64,000 nt of DNA from Drouetiella sp036703255. Its GTDB lineage: Bacteria; Cyanobacteriota; Cyanobacteriia; Elainellales; Elainellaceae. Position 1 is the stretch's first letter. The number at the start of each line of letters is the position of its first letter. A model generated the notes under the pieces. That model ran no database searches, had not been told where the DNA came from, and saw only the letters and a list, made by a program, of their open reading frames with translations. Positions 17,419-26,181 of this stretch are shown in pieces. The translations under genes were made by a program, and so were the position numbers. The stretch covers positions 1 to 64,000 of the forward strand of contig DATNPL010000241.1 in assembly GCA_036703255.1 (NCBI GenBank). Reading direction: 5' to 3'.

Positions 17419-18915
17419 ATGACCTTTCTTTCAATTCTCTACGGCATCTTTCTGCTGAGCACCCTCGGAATTTTTTGGTTGGTAGAAGGGCGATCGCTGC
17501 GGCTGTGGGTGATTGTGGTCACGGGTGTGGTGTTTTACAGCTCGCTGCAAATTCAGTATCTGCCGCTGCTGCTGGGAATGACGCTCGTTACCTTCTTTTT
17601 GGGCAAGGCGATCAGCGCACCGATGGATTGGCGGATTTCTAACGAAGACTGGCAGTATGTTCAGCAAGATTGGGATCAGCGAAGGTTGAAGCTTCTGTGG
17701 GTGGGCATTTCGCTGATTTTACTGCTGCTCTTGGGGTTCAAATATGTGCCCTTCTTGCTAGAAACGATAGGCTGGGTCGCACGGCAAGAAAAGCTGGTGC
17801 AAAACGCAGACTGGGTACGCAGCAATCTCATGGCTCCTCTGGCCATCAGCTTCTTTAGCTTTGAGTGCATTGCCTACCTGGTGGATGTCTACCGGGGAGC
17901 GCCCGCCACCCATGACTTCCTGAAGTTCTCTGCCTACAAGCTGTTTTTTCCCAAGCTCATCTCTGGCCCTATCACCCGCTTTCATCCTTTTGCTTCGCAG
18001 TTGCAAACCCTAAAATTTCCCATCCCCACTCAAATTGTGGAGGGACTCTGGTTGATTGCCTGTGGTGCTATCAAAAAGCTGCTGCTAGCCGACCATTTGG
18101 GCACAGTGGTCAACCTGATTTTTAGCAACGTCGAGCGGGCTGGCAGCGCTGATCTGTGGCTAGCGACTGTCGCTTACGGACTACAGCTCTACCTCGACTT
18201 TAGCGGCTATGTGGATGTCGCTAGGGGCAGCGCGCTGTTGTTAGGGTTCGACCTGCCGCACAACTTTAACTTTCCTTACCTCAGCACCAACATTGCCGAC
18301 TTTTGGCGACGGTGGCACATGACCTTGGGTGACTGGCTGCGAAATTATCTTTACTTTCCTTTGGGGGGTTCGCGCCGGGGTCTGTGGCGCACTTGCCTAA
18401 ACCTGATCATCATCATGCTCATCGCTGGGGTTTGGCATGGGGCAGCCTGGGGATTCATTCTTTGGGGAGGGCTGCATGGGCTAGCGCTGGCAGTTCATCG
18501 GCTCACAGAATCCCTCTCTCAGCGCTGGCAGGTTTTGCAGGCTTTCTGGCAAAGTCTACCGGGCGTGCTGCTAGCCTGGACAACCACCCAGATGATGGTA
18601 TTTCTCTCCTGGATTTTCTTCCGTTTGCCCAATCTCAACGACTCTTGGCTAGCCTTCCAACGGCTGCTGGGTCAGGCAGGAGACATTCAATTTACTCAAA
18701 AGATTTATGTCGAGACGCTGCAAATTGATCGCCTCCATATTGCCGTACTTCTGGGGATAATTTTTGCCGCAATGGCGATCGCCTATGCCATTCATCGCGG
18801 CCTCAAGCTGCACCTCAACTGGATCGTGAAACTGCTGCTGGTGCCGCTTTGTCTGTTTGCCGCATGGCTGCTAGCACCCAATGAGGCTCCACCCTATATT
18901 TACTTTGATTTCTAA
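17419..18915 (+). CDS. MBOAT-family O-acyltransferase (AlgI-like)
   Basis: This 498-residue integral membrane protein has about ten hydrophobic spans and the MBOAT core: DFSGYVDVARGSALLLGF, NFNFPYLSTNIADFWRRWHMTLGDWLRNYLYFPLGG (split motif, about 285-318) and the catalytic histidine in GVWHGAAWGFILWGGLHG (about 335-350). The family O-acylates polysaccharides or lipids in the envelope; the AlgI subgroup acetylates exopolysaccharide. No AlgJ/X-type SGNH partner or glycosyltransferase is adjacent, so the substrate is unknown. Confidence 0.92.
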   Translation: MTFLSILYGIFLLSTLGIFWLVEGRSLRLWVIVVTGVVFYSSLQIQYLPLLLGMTLVTFFLGKAISAPMDWRISNEDWQYVQQDWDQRRLKLLWVGISLILLLLLGFKYVPFLLETIGWVARQEKLVQNADWVRSNLMAPLAISFFSFECIAYLVDVYRGAPATHDFLKFSAYKLFFPKLISGPITRFHPFASQLQTLKFPIPTQIVEGLWLIACGAIKKLLLADHLGTVVNLIFSNVERAGSADLWLATVAYGLQLYLDFSGYVDVARGSALLLGFDLPHNFNFPYLSTNIADFWRRWHMTLGDWLRNYLYFPLGGSRRGLWRTCLNLIIIMLIAGVWHGAAWGFILWGGLHGLALAVHRLTESLSQRWQVLQAFWQSLPGVLLAWTTTQMMVFLSWIFFRLPNLNDSWLAFQRLLGQAGDIQFTQKIYVETLQIDRLHIAVLLGIIFAAMAIAYAIHRGLKLHLNWIVKLLLVPLCLFAAWLLAPNEAPPYIYFDF

Positions 18916-18950
18916 TTTGCTAAACCTGCCCCTACGATTGCACTTTATTC

Positions 18951-18977
18951 AATCCGTGATCTTAAGGATCGTGGATT
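18951..18977 (+). terminator. G:U-containing hairpin downstream of the MBOAT gene
   Basis: aatccgtgatc (18951-18961) pairs with gatcgtggatt (18967-18977) including two G:U wobbles, loop 5 bases, about 36 bases after the MBOAT stop. A related sequence, aatccatgatccttag, occurs singly near 47594. Terminator function is inferred from position. Confidence 0.45.
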
Positions 18978-19101
18978 AAATAACGCTGGAAACTCAAGCG
19001 TAAGGGTTTAGCATTCGGGCAATTCTCTTTGCTACGACCAAGGACACATCTGCCGAATGCTAGACCCCTACAGGTATATCGGTTTTGTTTTGTGTGCGAT
19101 C

Positions 19102-19272
19102 CTAAGAGCCAAATTTCTGTTTGGCTTGCTCATAAACCTCAACCGTGATTTCGGTGATGCCTGCCTCGGCTGCAAATTTCTCGATCTTCTTGCGGGCAGC
19201 CGGACGCACAAAAAACGGGATTTCCTTGAGGCGAGCCTCAGCTTCAGCCGCCCACTGGATCGAATCACTCAT
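19102..19272 (-). CDS. Stand-alone PCP_red-domain small protein
   Basis: This 56-residue protein reads MSDSIQWAAEAEARLKEIP, then FFVRPAARKKIEKFAAEAG and ITEITVEVYEQAKQKFGS. It matches the PCP_red domain found at the C-terminus of ChlB, the light-independent protochlorophyllide reductase subunit, where it shapes the substrate channel. Here it stands alone, as small cyanobacterial proteins of this domain sometimes do; whether it touches chlorophyll synthesis is not known. It follows the 86-residue gene on the same strand by about 70 bases. Confidence 0.75.
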   Translation of the reverse strand: MSDSIQWAAEAEARLKEIPFFVRPAARKKIEKFAAEAGITEITVEVYEQAKQKFGS

Positions 19273-19344
19273 GGCTTTCTTTGCCTACAGATAATTTGCT
19301 GCCCAAGTTTAGCGCTTCAAGATTTAGCGCTCCAGGTTTAGCGT

Positions 19345-19605
19345 TCAAGTCTCACGATTGACCTCTTGCTGAAGCCACGCATCTACGGGTTGGCCGTCCT
19401 TGCGCTGAAGCTCAATCTCAATGGCGATCGTCTTTCCTGAGCCAGGAGGGGCAGGCTTTTCGTGAAACAGAATGTTGTAGGCGCTCGGATCTTGATTGTG
19501 CTCTTTTAGCCAATCTTGAACCTTGACCGTAGCAAAAAAAGACTGCCCCTGCTCAAACATGCGGGAGACTTGCAGTTGCAGCGTGTAGGGATCGAACCGA
19601 GCCAT
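19345..19605 (-). CDS. Conserved small protein, unknown function
   Basis: This 86-residue soluble protein begins MARFDPYTLQLQVSRMFEQGQ and carries TVKVQDWLKEHNQDPSAYNILFHEK and IAIEIELQRKDGQPVDAWLQQEV. Composition is normal for a folded cytoplasmic protein. No family recognised. It lies upstream of the PCP_red gene on the same strand and probably shares its transcript. Confidence 0.65.
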   Translation of the reverse strand: MARFDPYTLQLQVSRMFEQGQSFFATVKVQDWLKEHNQDPSAYNILFHEKPAPPGSGKTIAIEIELQRKDGQPVDAWLQQEVNRET

Positions 19606-19716
19606 AGAGTTGCCTTAATTACGAGCCAACTCCATCTTAAGCGGTTAAGCGATCGCCAAGATAGTTCTGGCTCAGGTTGTGTGGCTGCTGACCCCACAAC
19701 CTACCAACAGGCTGGC

Positions 19717-20286
19717 TTATTGGCCTTGAATGACCGCCATAGCTTGCTGAATCCGCCCTGCCAAACCTGCATCGGACTTGTGCGCCACCGTGATTTCGTT
19801 GAAACGGGTAATCGTGAGGTTGTTGCTTTCAACAATGGCGATCGCTTGATTGCAGTAGTCAATAGCGATCGAGCGAATATTGGGATCGAGACTATTGAGG
19901 CTGCTAGGGCGATGGCAGAGAATAGGCGGCACTTCGGCACCGCTGGTCTGCTTAATACTGTCGTAGGCCGCTTGCCGAATCGGCTCTATTTGCAACACCG
20001 ATCGAGCGTAGTCCTGGATTTCATTCTCAGTGATAGCGGCTTGGGCATAGGCTGCATTGTCAAACGACAAACCGACTGACGAGGCTGCCGACACCTCTGA
20101 CAAAACGCCAACAGGGTGCTGCTGCAAACTAGGTACCCATCCACACAGCAATCCGATGGCTGCAAAGGAACCCACCCAGAGCGATCGCGCCACCCGACGC
20201 TTAGAACCTGGCCGACTCGGAATCAAACGATTGGCCTTGAAACAACTTGAACTCAATTGAGGCAGCAAAGATAAGGCGGTCATCAT
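19717..20286 (-). CDS. DUF4168-containing exported protein
   Basis: This protein of about 189 residues has a hydrophobic segment near 45-60 (SLWVGSFAAIGLLCGWVPSL) that could be a signal or anchor, and a DUF4168 domain in the C-terminal half: ITENEIQDYARSVLQIEPIRQAAYDSIKQ, then DYCNQAIAIVESNNLTITRFNEIT and RIQQAMAVIQ. DUF4168 proteins are periplasmic or exported with unknown activity. The start is uncertain: GTG 20322 or ATG 20286/20283, none with a strong ribosome-binding site; a start nearer the hydrophobic segment is also possible. Confidence 0.7.
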   Translation of the reverse strand: MMTALSLLPQLSSSCFKANRLIPSRPGSKRRVARSLWVGSFAAIGLLCGWVPSLQQHPVGVLSEVSAASSVGLSFDNAAYAQAAITENEIQDYARSVLQIEPIRQAAYDSIKQTSGAEVPPILCHRPSSLNSLDPNIRSIAIDYCNQAIAIVESNNLTITRFNEITVAHKSDAGLAGRIQQAMAVIQGQ

Positions 20287-20500
20287 AGCGGAAACGCAGA
20301 AACTCAGTATCAAACAGCTCACATACTTTGAATCATTCTAAGGGTGAGAAGTTCCAGGGATAGCACGTAAGTGTCGCTAATCGCTCTAGAATGATACTCT
20401 GATGGCTCTTGAGAGAGTAGCTTTTGAGGCAGCGTTTTCCGCCATTCAAGGCCGCTCTTTGCAGCCCGCCTTCTGTATTCCCCATCTCAACCGATCACTA

Positions 20501-21244
20501 GTGAAAGTTTTTATTTTCCACACACCCGAGCTAATTCCGACCGGAGCGCAACCCGATTGCGCGATCGCTATTGACGTTTTACGGGCAACCAGCACCATCT
20601 CAACGGCATTAGCATCAGGGGCTGAAGCGGTTCAAGCCTTCAGCTCAATGGATGAGCTAATGCGGGTGAGTGAGCAATGGTCGCCCGACAAACGGCTGCG
20701 AGCCGGAGAGCGCGGGGGCGCTACGGTAGAAGGCTGTGATCTAGGAAACTCGCCCCTGGCCTGCACGCCCGAACGTGTGGGGGGTAAGCGGCTGTTTATG
20801 AGCACAACCAACGGGACGCGCTGCCTAGAAAAAATTCAGCAGGCAAAGACTGTGTTGGCCGCTGCTTTGATCAATCGAGCCGCGATCGCCCAGTATTTGC
20901 TGCACCACCAACCCGAAACGGTTTGGATTGCTGGATCGGGCTGGGAAGGCAGCTTTTCACTAGAAGACACGGTTTGCGCCGGGGCGATCGTTCATCAGCT
21001 GAGCAGCCACCTGGCAACCGAAGGACACTCCCTCGAAAAAATTGCGGGAAATGACGAAACCATCGCTGCCGTTGCTCTCTATGATCAATGGCAAGATCGA
21101 TTGGTTGATTTACTTTGCCATGCTTCCCACGGTCAGCGCTTGCTGCGCCTTGACTGTCTAGATGACCTGAAGTATTGCGCCCAGCTTGATACTTTGAACA
21201 TATTGCCTATGCAGCGCGAGATGGGCGTACTCGTCAAGCATTAG
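20501..21244 (+). CDS. comB: 2-phosphosulfolactate phosphatase, ComB family
   Basis: This 247-residue protein begins (V)KVFIFHTPELIPTG and has the ComB signatures AIDVLRATSTISTAL, GERGGATVEGCDLGNSP, MSTTNGTRCLE and FSLEDTVCAGAIV. In archaea ComB makes sulfolactate on the coenzyme M pathway; cyanobacteria lack that pathway, so the real substrate here is uncertain although the family name is clear. The open frame extends upstream to 20402, but the GTG at 20501 aligns with the usual family N-terminus. It is convergent with the pentapeptide gene and followed by the composite hairpin element. Confidence 0.9.
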   Translation: MKVFIFHTPELIPTGAQPDCAIAIDVLRATSTISTALASGAEAVQAFSSMDELMRVSEQWSPDKRLRAGERGGATVEGCDLGNSPLACTPERVGGKRLFMSTTNGTRCLEKIQQAKTVLAAALINRAAIAQYLLHHQPETVWIAGSGWEGSFSLEDTVCAGAIVHQLSSHLATEGHSLEKIAGNDETIAAVALYDQWQDRLVDLLCHASHGQRLLRLDCLDDLKYCAQLDTLNILPMQREMGVLVKH

Positions 21245-21252
21245 TGCAAAGC

Positions 21253-21380
21253 ATTAATTCTCATTGTGGATTTCATATCGGGGGTTTCGCGCCCTGCGGG
21301 CGCGAAATCCCAACAAAGCCCGAAAAAAGCCCGCCTGCGGCGGGCTTTTTTCGGGCTTTGTCTACAAAATGAGAATTAAT
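21253..21380. repeat. Composite palindromic element: two hairpins inside a third inverted repeat
   Basis: Outer arms attaattctcatt (21253-21265) and aatgagaattaat (21368-21380) are perfect 13-bp complements. Inside lie hairpin A (14-bp arms 21281-21294 / 21298-21311, one G:T) and hairpin B (perfect 23-bp arms 21313-21335 / 21339-21361), each with the 3-base loop tgc. It sits between convergent genes and may serve as bidirectional terminator, but the layered structure looks like a discrete element. A degraded relative lies at 175-259. Confidence 0.85.
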
Positions 21381-21418
21381 GGCAGCATACAGCTGTAGCT
21401 GAGCTATGAGGCCGAGGC

Positions 21419-22309
21419 TTAGAACATTTCTAGCAATCCGATCGATCGCTCATTCCAGTAGGTTTGGTTCAAAATAGCGCGACGAAAATCTGTATTGTTC
21501 AGCAATGCCTGAGAGAAGTTTGCGCCCGTTAGATCAGCCCCTCTAAAGCTGGTGCCCCAGCGGGCAAACAAGGTTCTGCCCAAAGTCCGAACGGAGTTGC
21601 GCTTGCGGAGGGTGCGCCAGCCTACATAAGCACTGAGCAGCATGGCCGTTGCCGCGATCGCCATCGCCGAGACTGCCGTGTGAGTTTCGTACAGCGCCAA
21701 AACAAAACCAATGCAAAAGGCAGCAGCCACCGCCCAGCCCACCTTGGCATGGATGGCAATACGCGTCACGATCGCCACCATTGCAGCCACAATCGTCAGA
21801 GCCGCTACACAAAAATCAATCACAATGGCAATGGCGATCGCCCCAGCCACGGGAATGGCCAAAGGATGCACCAGCACCGCCACAAAGGCCAACGCCATCG
21901 CCAGCACAAAAACGCCAAACCCGGCAGTAATGCCTTTACGCAGCGCAATTAGCAGAAAGCCAACGTGCACCAGGACAGCGATCGCTTTTGCAGAAATCTC
22001 TAGGGCATTGGTGTGAAACTGTAGGCCGATCGTAGCGCCAATAAAACCTGCCAGCATGCCAATGAGCGCCGCAGCCAGCAGCATTGCGATCGAAAACAGC
22101 ACGGTTTTAGTGCGATCGAGTCCATTCAGCGTTTGGCTAAAGTTAGCGTTTCTGAGAATAGCGTTGGTAAAATTGGCACCGCGAATATCTGATCCGCTGA
22201 AATCTGATCCAGACAAATCTTTACCCTTAAAGGACTGACCTCGCAAATCCTGCTGCCGAAAGTTGGTTTTCTCTGGAGCAGAACGGGTGAATAGCTGTTC
22301 ATTGTTCAT
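21419..22309 (-). CDS. Pentapeptide-repeat membrane protein
   Basis: This 296-residue protein has pentapeptide repeats at about 17-55 (LRGQSFKGKDLSGSDFSGSD, then IRGANFTNAILRNANF), several hydrophobic segments through about 70-235 (many Ala/Ile/Val runs), and a second short pentapeptide block at about 255-280 (SFRGADLTGANFSQALLNNTDF). Pentapeptide repeats form right-handed beta-helices; the membrane middle suggests an integral protein of unknown role. ATG 22309 is preferred to an upstream in-frame ATG at 22378 because gagg lies six bases before it. Confidence 0.82.
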   Translation of the reverse strand: MNNEQLFTRSAPEKTNFRQQDLRGQSFKGKDLSGSDFSGSDIRGANFTNAILRNANFSQTLNGLDRTKTVLFSIAMLLAAALIGMLAGFIGATIGLQFHTNALEISAKAIAVLVHVGFLLIALRKGITAGFGVFVLAMALAFVAVLVHPLAIPVAGAIAIAIVIDFCVAALTIVAAMVAIVTRIAIHAKVGWAVAAAFCIGFVLALYETHTAVSAMAIAATAMLLSAYVGWRTLRKRNSVRTLGRTLFARWGTSFRGADLTGANFSQALLNNTDFRRAILNQTYWNERSIGLLEMF

Positions 22310-22835
22310 GTGTAACCTCGACGGTACTCGACCCAATAAGTGCTTGACCCATGACCGCTTGATAAAGCCACCCAACAATCTCAGCCTGAGATTATAGTGC
22401 TACGCGCTTAGATCCAAATGAGTTATTTTTTGAAAGCCTCGCTACGCGAGGCTTTCAAAAAATAACCTGTCCTCACCTAATTGCGTAGTGCCGTATTTCA
22501 ATCCAATAAAAACAGCTCAATCAATGGTGCAGCATGGGCGAACTGATGGTAGATGCGCCCGGTTCAAATCTAGTGGGATGTCGGTGATGGTATGAATTCA
22601 AAAGTAGCAATTGCCCTATTGAGAGACGTTTTCTGCCAGAAAAGCATCTCTCTCTGCTGGCAAAAAATTATCTCCGAGAGCGGCACTGCTAAACGTAAAC
22701 GCAAAACTTAACAGATTTTGATCTTTCTGCGCTAGCCATCGCTAGCGGAATGAGCCAATACGCATGACTTTGGGCTGTTTGATGTAGAAATCTTTCGTAT
22801 CGTTACACTACAAACCTGCATGGCTGCATTATCCA
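22310..22835. other. Intergenic stretch with a perfect palindrome
   Basis: About 526 bases between two minus-strand genes. Apart from the palindrome at 22422-22466 I see no gene. A ggttcaaat at about 22561 recalls a tRNA T-loop, but the flanks cannot pair as a T-stem. Confidence 0.5.
22422..22466. repeat. Palindrome with 21-bp arms and 3-base loop
   Basis: gttattttttgaaagcctcg plus c (22422-22442) is perfectly complementary to 22446-22466, loop tac. Shares the arm motif ttttttgaaag / ctttcaaaaaa with the palindrome at 61252-61296 and, imperfectly, 47545-47580. It is about 110 bases upstream of the pentapeptide gene's start, so it is not an ordinary terminator for that gene. Confidence 0.85.
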
Positions 22836-24104
22836 TCAACTCACCGCTTTTTGGGTTTCTTCAGTACTAAAAATTTGCTTTAAGCAATCTGCAATGCGAT
22901 TTGCGGCTCCCGGCTTACCCAAGCGGCGATGTCCATTTTCAGCAATTTTTTGCAGCCGCAGAGGATCTTGCAGCAGCGATCGCATTTCTGCCGCAACGGC
23001 TGCCGGAGAAGACACCAGACTCACCGAAATCCCCAACAGACGCGCCTGCGCTTCGGCAAATTTGGGCGTAAACTGCGGCCCTTTCCCAGGCAGCAATATC
23101 GCAGGTTTGCCTAACCCCACAAATTGCTCTGTTGCCGTCCCTGCCATTGCGATCGCGATCTCTGACTGATGCAGACAGTCACTAAATGCCGTCGTTAGGA
23201 TCAGCGTGGCCTGCGGCAGACCCGTCTGCAAAACGCTGGCCTGCTGAAAAATTCTATGGGGCGAGGTGGCTGTTTGCCGCCAGCCTGCCTGTTCGAGCGC
23301 CTGTTGCAGAGAAATCAGGTCAAGACTAGGGGCGATCGCCGCCAAAAACAAGAGATCGGGATAAACTCCTTCAGCCTGAATCGCCGCCGCCGCTTGCAGG
23401 ATGAGCTGCCAATTTTCATAAGCTTCAGGCACTCTCGATCCGGGCAAGAGGGCGATCGTTAAGGGGCGACCGGGAGCCTCAAACCGCACCCCCATTGGCT
23501 CCAGGCCATCCATCATCGGGTTGCCCAAATCAAACGCCGGAATGTCATATTTCTCTAGCGCTGCTGCCGTCAGCGTATCTCTAGGAAACACTGCCTTGCA
23601 GCGAGGGTGCGCCATCAGCCAGCGCTCCCAGGGCAAGTACGCAGAACCCAAAGAACTCTCTAATTGCCCCAACCAAGACGGACGATCTAGGTTGCCCTGC
23701 TCGTCGCGCAGGTGATATTCCGACTTGGCGGTGCCCACAAAGGCATAGGGCGCACCACTCCACCAGGCAAACAGCAGCGGCACAATATCTCCCACCGCCA
23801 AGATCACGCCGTCTTGCTGCGCCCAGGTTTTGACGCTGCCCAACTGTGTGCGTGTCAAATCAATCAAGCCGCCCTGCAAATCGCGGGCAAGCTGCCGCCC
23901 ATCCATATAGAGAAACCCACCCGACGGCAGCGGCTTTGTTGCTCCAATCAAGGGAATATCACTGCGCCTATAGGCCTGCCCTTCTCCCACGATCGGTAAA
24001 GCCGAGAGATCATGCCCCCCTGGAGCAGTTTGCTGAAGGGCTTGGAGAATGCGCAGGGCGATCGCATCTTCACCGTGACCGTTGCTAAGACAAAGAAGAC
24101 GCAT
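22836..24104 (-). CDS. LpxB-related glycosyltransferase-like protein (TIGR03492 type)
   Basis: This 422-residue protein belongs to the lipid-A-disaccharide-synthase-related family, distinct from true LpxB (present at 40793). It opens MRLLCLSNGHGEDAIALRIL, then PSGGFLYMDGRQLARDL, SGAPYAFVGTAKSEYHLRD, FDLGNPMMDGLEP, IALLPGSRVPEAYENW and a C-terminal nucleotide-sugar-type site (IAMAGTATEQFVGLGKPAILLPGKGPQFTP). Fold is GT-B. Its donor and acceptor are unknown; the family is common in cyanobacteria. Start ATG 24104 is the natural N-terminus. Confidence 0.85.
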   Translation of the reverse strand: MRLLCLSNGHGEDAIALRILQALQQTAPGGHDLSALPIVGEGQAYRRSDIPLIGATKPLPSGGFLYMDGRQLARDLQGGLIDLTRTQLGSVKTWAQQDGVILAVGDIVPLLFAWWSGAPYAFVGTAKSEYHLRDEQGNLDRPSWLGQLESSLGSAYLPWERWLMAHPRCKAVFPRDTLTAAALEKYDIPAFDLGNPMMDGLEPMGVRFEAPGRPLTIALLPGSRVPEAYENWQLILQAAAAIQAEGVYPDLLFLAAIAPSLDLISLQQALEQAGWRQTATSPHRIFQQASVLQTGLPQATLILTTAFSDCLHQSEIAIAMAGTATEQFVGLGKPAILLPGKGPQFTPKFAEAQARLLGISVSLVSSPAAVAAEMRSLLQDPLRLQKIAENGHRRLGKPGAANRIADCLKQIFSTEETQKAVS

Positions 24105-24233
24105 GGAGCTAAATTAGGCGAATTGATTAGGCGCAGTCTTTTCCTTATACCATTTTGAATTCACCGCTCGATTGATTTTTGGGCAGAGCACAGAGCCATC
24201 CCTAAGAGCGATCGCCCCCAGCCTGAAGATAGA

Positions 24234-25334
24234 ATGGTAAGGTTCATTCGCGATCGCATCATGGCTGCTTTATCTCCTGCTAATCTGTCTCCCGAGCTTC
24301 AGGCTCGGCTATCTACGCCGCTGCAAATCGGCAGCTTAGAAGTGAAAAGCCGGGTGTTGCAGTCGCCGCTGTCCGGCGTCACCGATCTGGTGTTTCGGCG
24401 GCTGGTGCGACGCTATGCCCCTGAGTCGATGATGTACACCGAAATGGTCAACGCCACCGGGCTGCACTACGTCAAGCAGTTGCCCAAGCTGATGGAAATT
24501 GACCCGAACGAACGCCCCATCAGCATTCAGCTATTTGACTGTCGCCCCGATTTTTTGGCAGAGGCGGCACAGATGGCGGTGGATGAAGGAGCCGATACAG
24601 TAGACATCAACATGGGCTGTCCGGTGAATAAAATCACCAAAAACGGCGGCGGATCTTCGCTCTTGCGGCAGCCAGAAATTGCCGAAGAAATTGTGCGATC
24701 GGTGGTTCAGGCCGTCAAGGTGCCCGTAACCGTTAAAACCCGCATTGGCTGGTCAGACAAAGAAATTAATGCCGTCGAATTTGCCCAGCGGATGCAGGAT
24801 GCTGGGGCACAAATGCTGACGCTGCATGGACGGACGCGATCGCAGGGCTACAATGGCTCAGCCCGATGGGAATGGATCACCCGCGTTAAAGAAGCGCTCT
24901 CTATTCCGGTCATTGCCAATGGCGATATTTTCTCAGTCGATGCTGCCGTCCGCTGTTTAGAAATGACAGGAGCCGATGGCGTCATGTGCTCTCGCGGCAC
25001 GTTGGGCTATCCCTTTTTGGTGGGAGAAGTCGATTATTTCCTCAAAACCGGACTGCGCCGACAGCCCCCAACGCCGATCGAGCGATTGGAATGCGCCCGT
25101 GATCATCTGCAAATGCTGTGGGCTTACAAAGGCGATCGCGGCATCCGTCAAGCCCGCAAGCATATGACCTGGTATGCCAAAGGCTTTATGGGCGCAGCCG
25201 ACCTGCGCGGCAAGCTGGCGCTGGTCGAAACCCAGGAGCAAGGCGAAGAGCTAATCAATCGAGCGATCGCCCAACTTGCTCAACAGGGCTGGCAGCCCGA
25301 AGATGTCTCTGAGCTTCAGCTCGTTGAAGTTTAA
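24234..25334 (+). CDS. dus: tRNA-dihydrouridine synthase (DusB-type)
   Basis: This 366-residue FMN enzyme reduces uridines in tRNA. It has QSPLSGVTDLVFRRLVRRY, TEMVNATGL, DINMGCPVNKITKNGGGSSLL with the catalytic cysteine in MGCP, VKTRIGW, MLTLHGRTRSQGYNG and IANGDIFS, the usual FMN-barrel order. ATG 24234 follows gaagataga; an internal ATG at 24261 would remove nine residues and is equally consistent with homologue length. Convergent with the DUF1361 gene. Confidence 0.95.
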   Translation: MVRFIRDRIMAALSPANLSPELQARLSTPLQIGSLEVKSRVLQSPLSGVTDLVFRRLVRRYAPESMMYTEMVNATGLHYVKQLPKLMEIDPNERPISIQLFDCRPDFLAEAAQMAVDEGADTVDINMGCPVNKITKNGGGSSLLRQPEIAEEIVRSVVQAVKVPVTVKTRIGWSDKEINAVEFAQRMQDAGAQMLTLHGRTRSQGYNGSARWEWITRVKEALSIPVIANGDIFSVDAAVRCLEMTGADGVMCSRGTLGYPFLVGEVDYFLKTGLRRQPPTPIERLECARDHLQMLWAYKGDRGIRQARKHMTWYAKGFMGAADLRGKLALVETQEQGEELINRAIAQLAQQGWQPEDVSELQLVEV

Positions 25335-25362
25335 GGAGATGGGCGCGTCCCCAAACATCTCC
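25335..25362. terminator. Bidirectional hairpin between dus and DUF1361 gene
   Basis: ggagatg (25335-25341) pairs with catctcc (25356-25362), with an inner ggg/ccc. It lies immediately after the dus stop and before the convergent gene's stop. No strong T-run, so efficiency is uncertain. Confidence 0.5.
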
Positions 25363-25380
25363 CTGATCTTAGGATCATGG

Positions 25381-26040
25381 CTACAATGTCCAGTCTGGGA
25401 TATCAAGACCCCGGCGAGCATAGTGAATTCGCAGATAAATGCCTAGCGTGAGTTGCTTCATCAGCCAATAGAGCACCGTTAGGCCCCCAAAGGTGAGCAA
25501 GATAATCAGTAAAGGCTGCCGACTCGTGAGCGTGTTCACCGTTATCGTCAGCACATCAGCCGGATCGGTGACTAAATCCCAGCTGTTGAACCGGATGAAT
25601 CTGCCCAGAAAAATGCCGATCGCACAGAGGGCGTGAGCCAGAATCTCAGACCAAAAGACAAATTGACCAGCTCCTTGACGCTTGAGATAGCTGCCCTGGT
25701 TGAGCAGAGATACCACGTAGGCTTCAAAGCCACCCAAGATTGCCATCAAATGGAGCGGAATAAAAATGAGGATAATCAGCCACATTGCATAGCCCGCTCG
25801 GGTGCCGCGAATGAGGTGGATAATATCCGTTAGCATGTAGGGCGCATTGGGCAAAAACGCCACAAACACCACAAACACCAGCCACCAAAGCAGCGATCGC
25901 TTCTGAATGGTCTTGCGGCGAAATAGCCAAAAGCTCAGTGCCAGAGGAATAAAGGCAAGAAACAAGTTCCAAAGAATCCAGCCGCTGTAGATGCCGGAAA
26001 ACGCCTCTAATGCCTGAAAAACTCTGCCTTGCATACCCAA
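25381..26040 (-). CDS. DUF1361 integral membrane protein
   Basis: This 219-residue protein has about six membrane spans and the DUF1361 signature FVAFLPNAPYMLTDIIHLI (about 60-78) plus FIRFNSWDL near 150. DUF1361 members are uncharacterised membrane proteins of bacteria. Start could be ATG 26040 or 26034. It is divergent from the DUF423 gene. Confidence 0.85.
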   Translation of the reverse strand: MGMQGRVFQALEAFSGIYSGWILWNLFLAFIPLALSFWLFRRKTIQKRSLLWWLVFVVFVAFLPNAPYMLTDIIHLIRGTRAGYAMWLIILIFIPLHLMAILGGFEAYVVSLLNQGSYLKRQGAGQFVFWSEILAHALCAIGIFLGRFIRFNSWDLVTDPADVLTITVNTLTSRQPLLIILLTFGGLTVLYWLMKQLTLGIYLRIHYARRGLDIPDWTL

Positions 26041-26181
26041 TTCCTGATTTTGGTAGGATTTCTTCTCCCCAGCTTAACCTCCCGATCTTCCGGCTGCGCC
26101 TCTTTGCCCACGCCTGCTCATGTTTCAAAATATGTTGTTACGCTTTGGAAGAAGTATTTTGTTCTCTTGCTCTCCTCACCT

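Noticed and set aside
22545..22600. tRNA-like ggttcaaat
   Set aside because: The five bases on each side cannot pair as a T-stem and no anticodon arm fits upstream.
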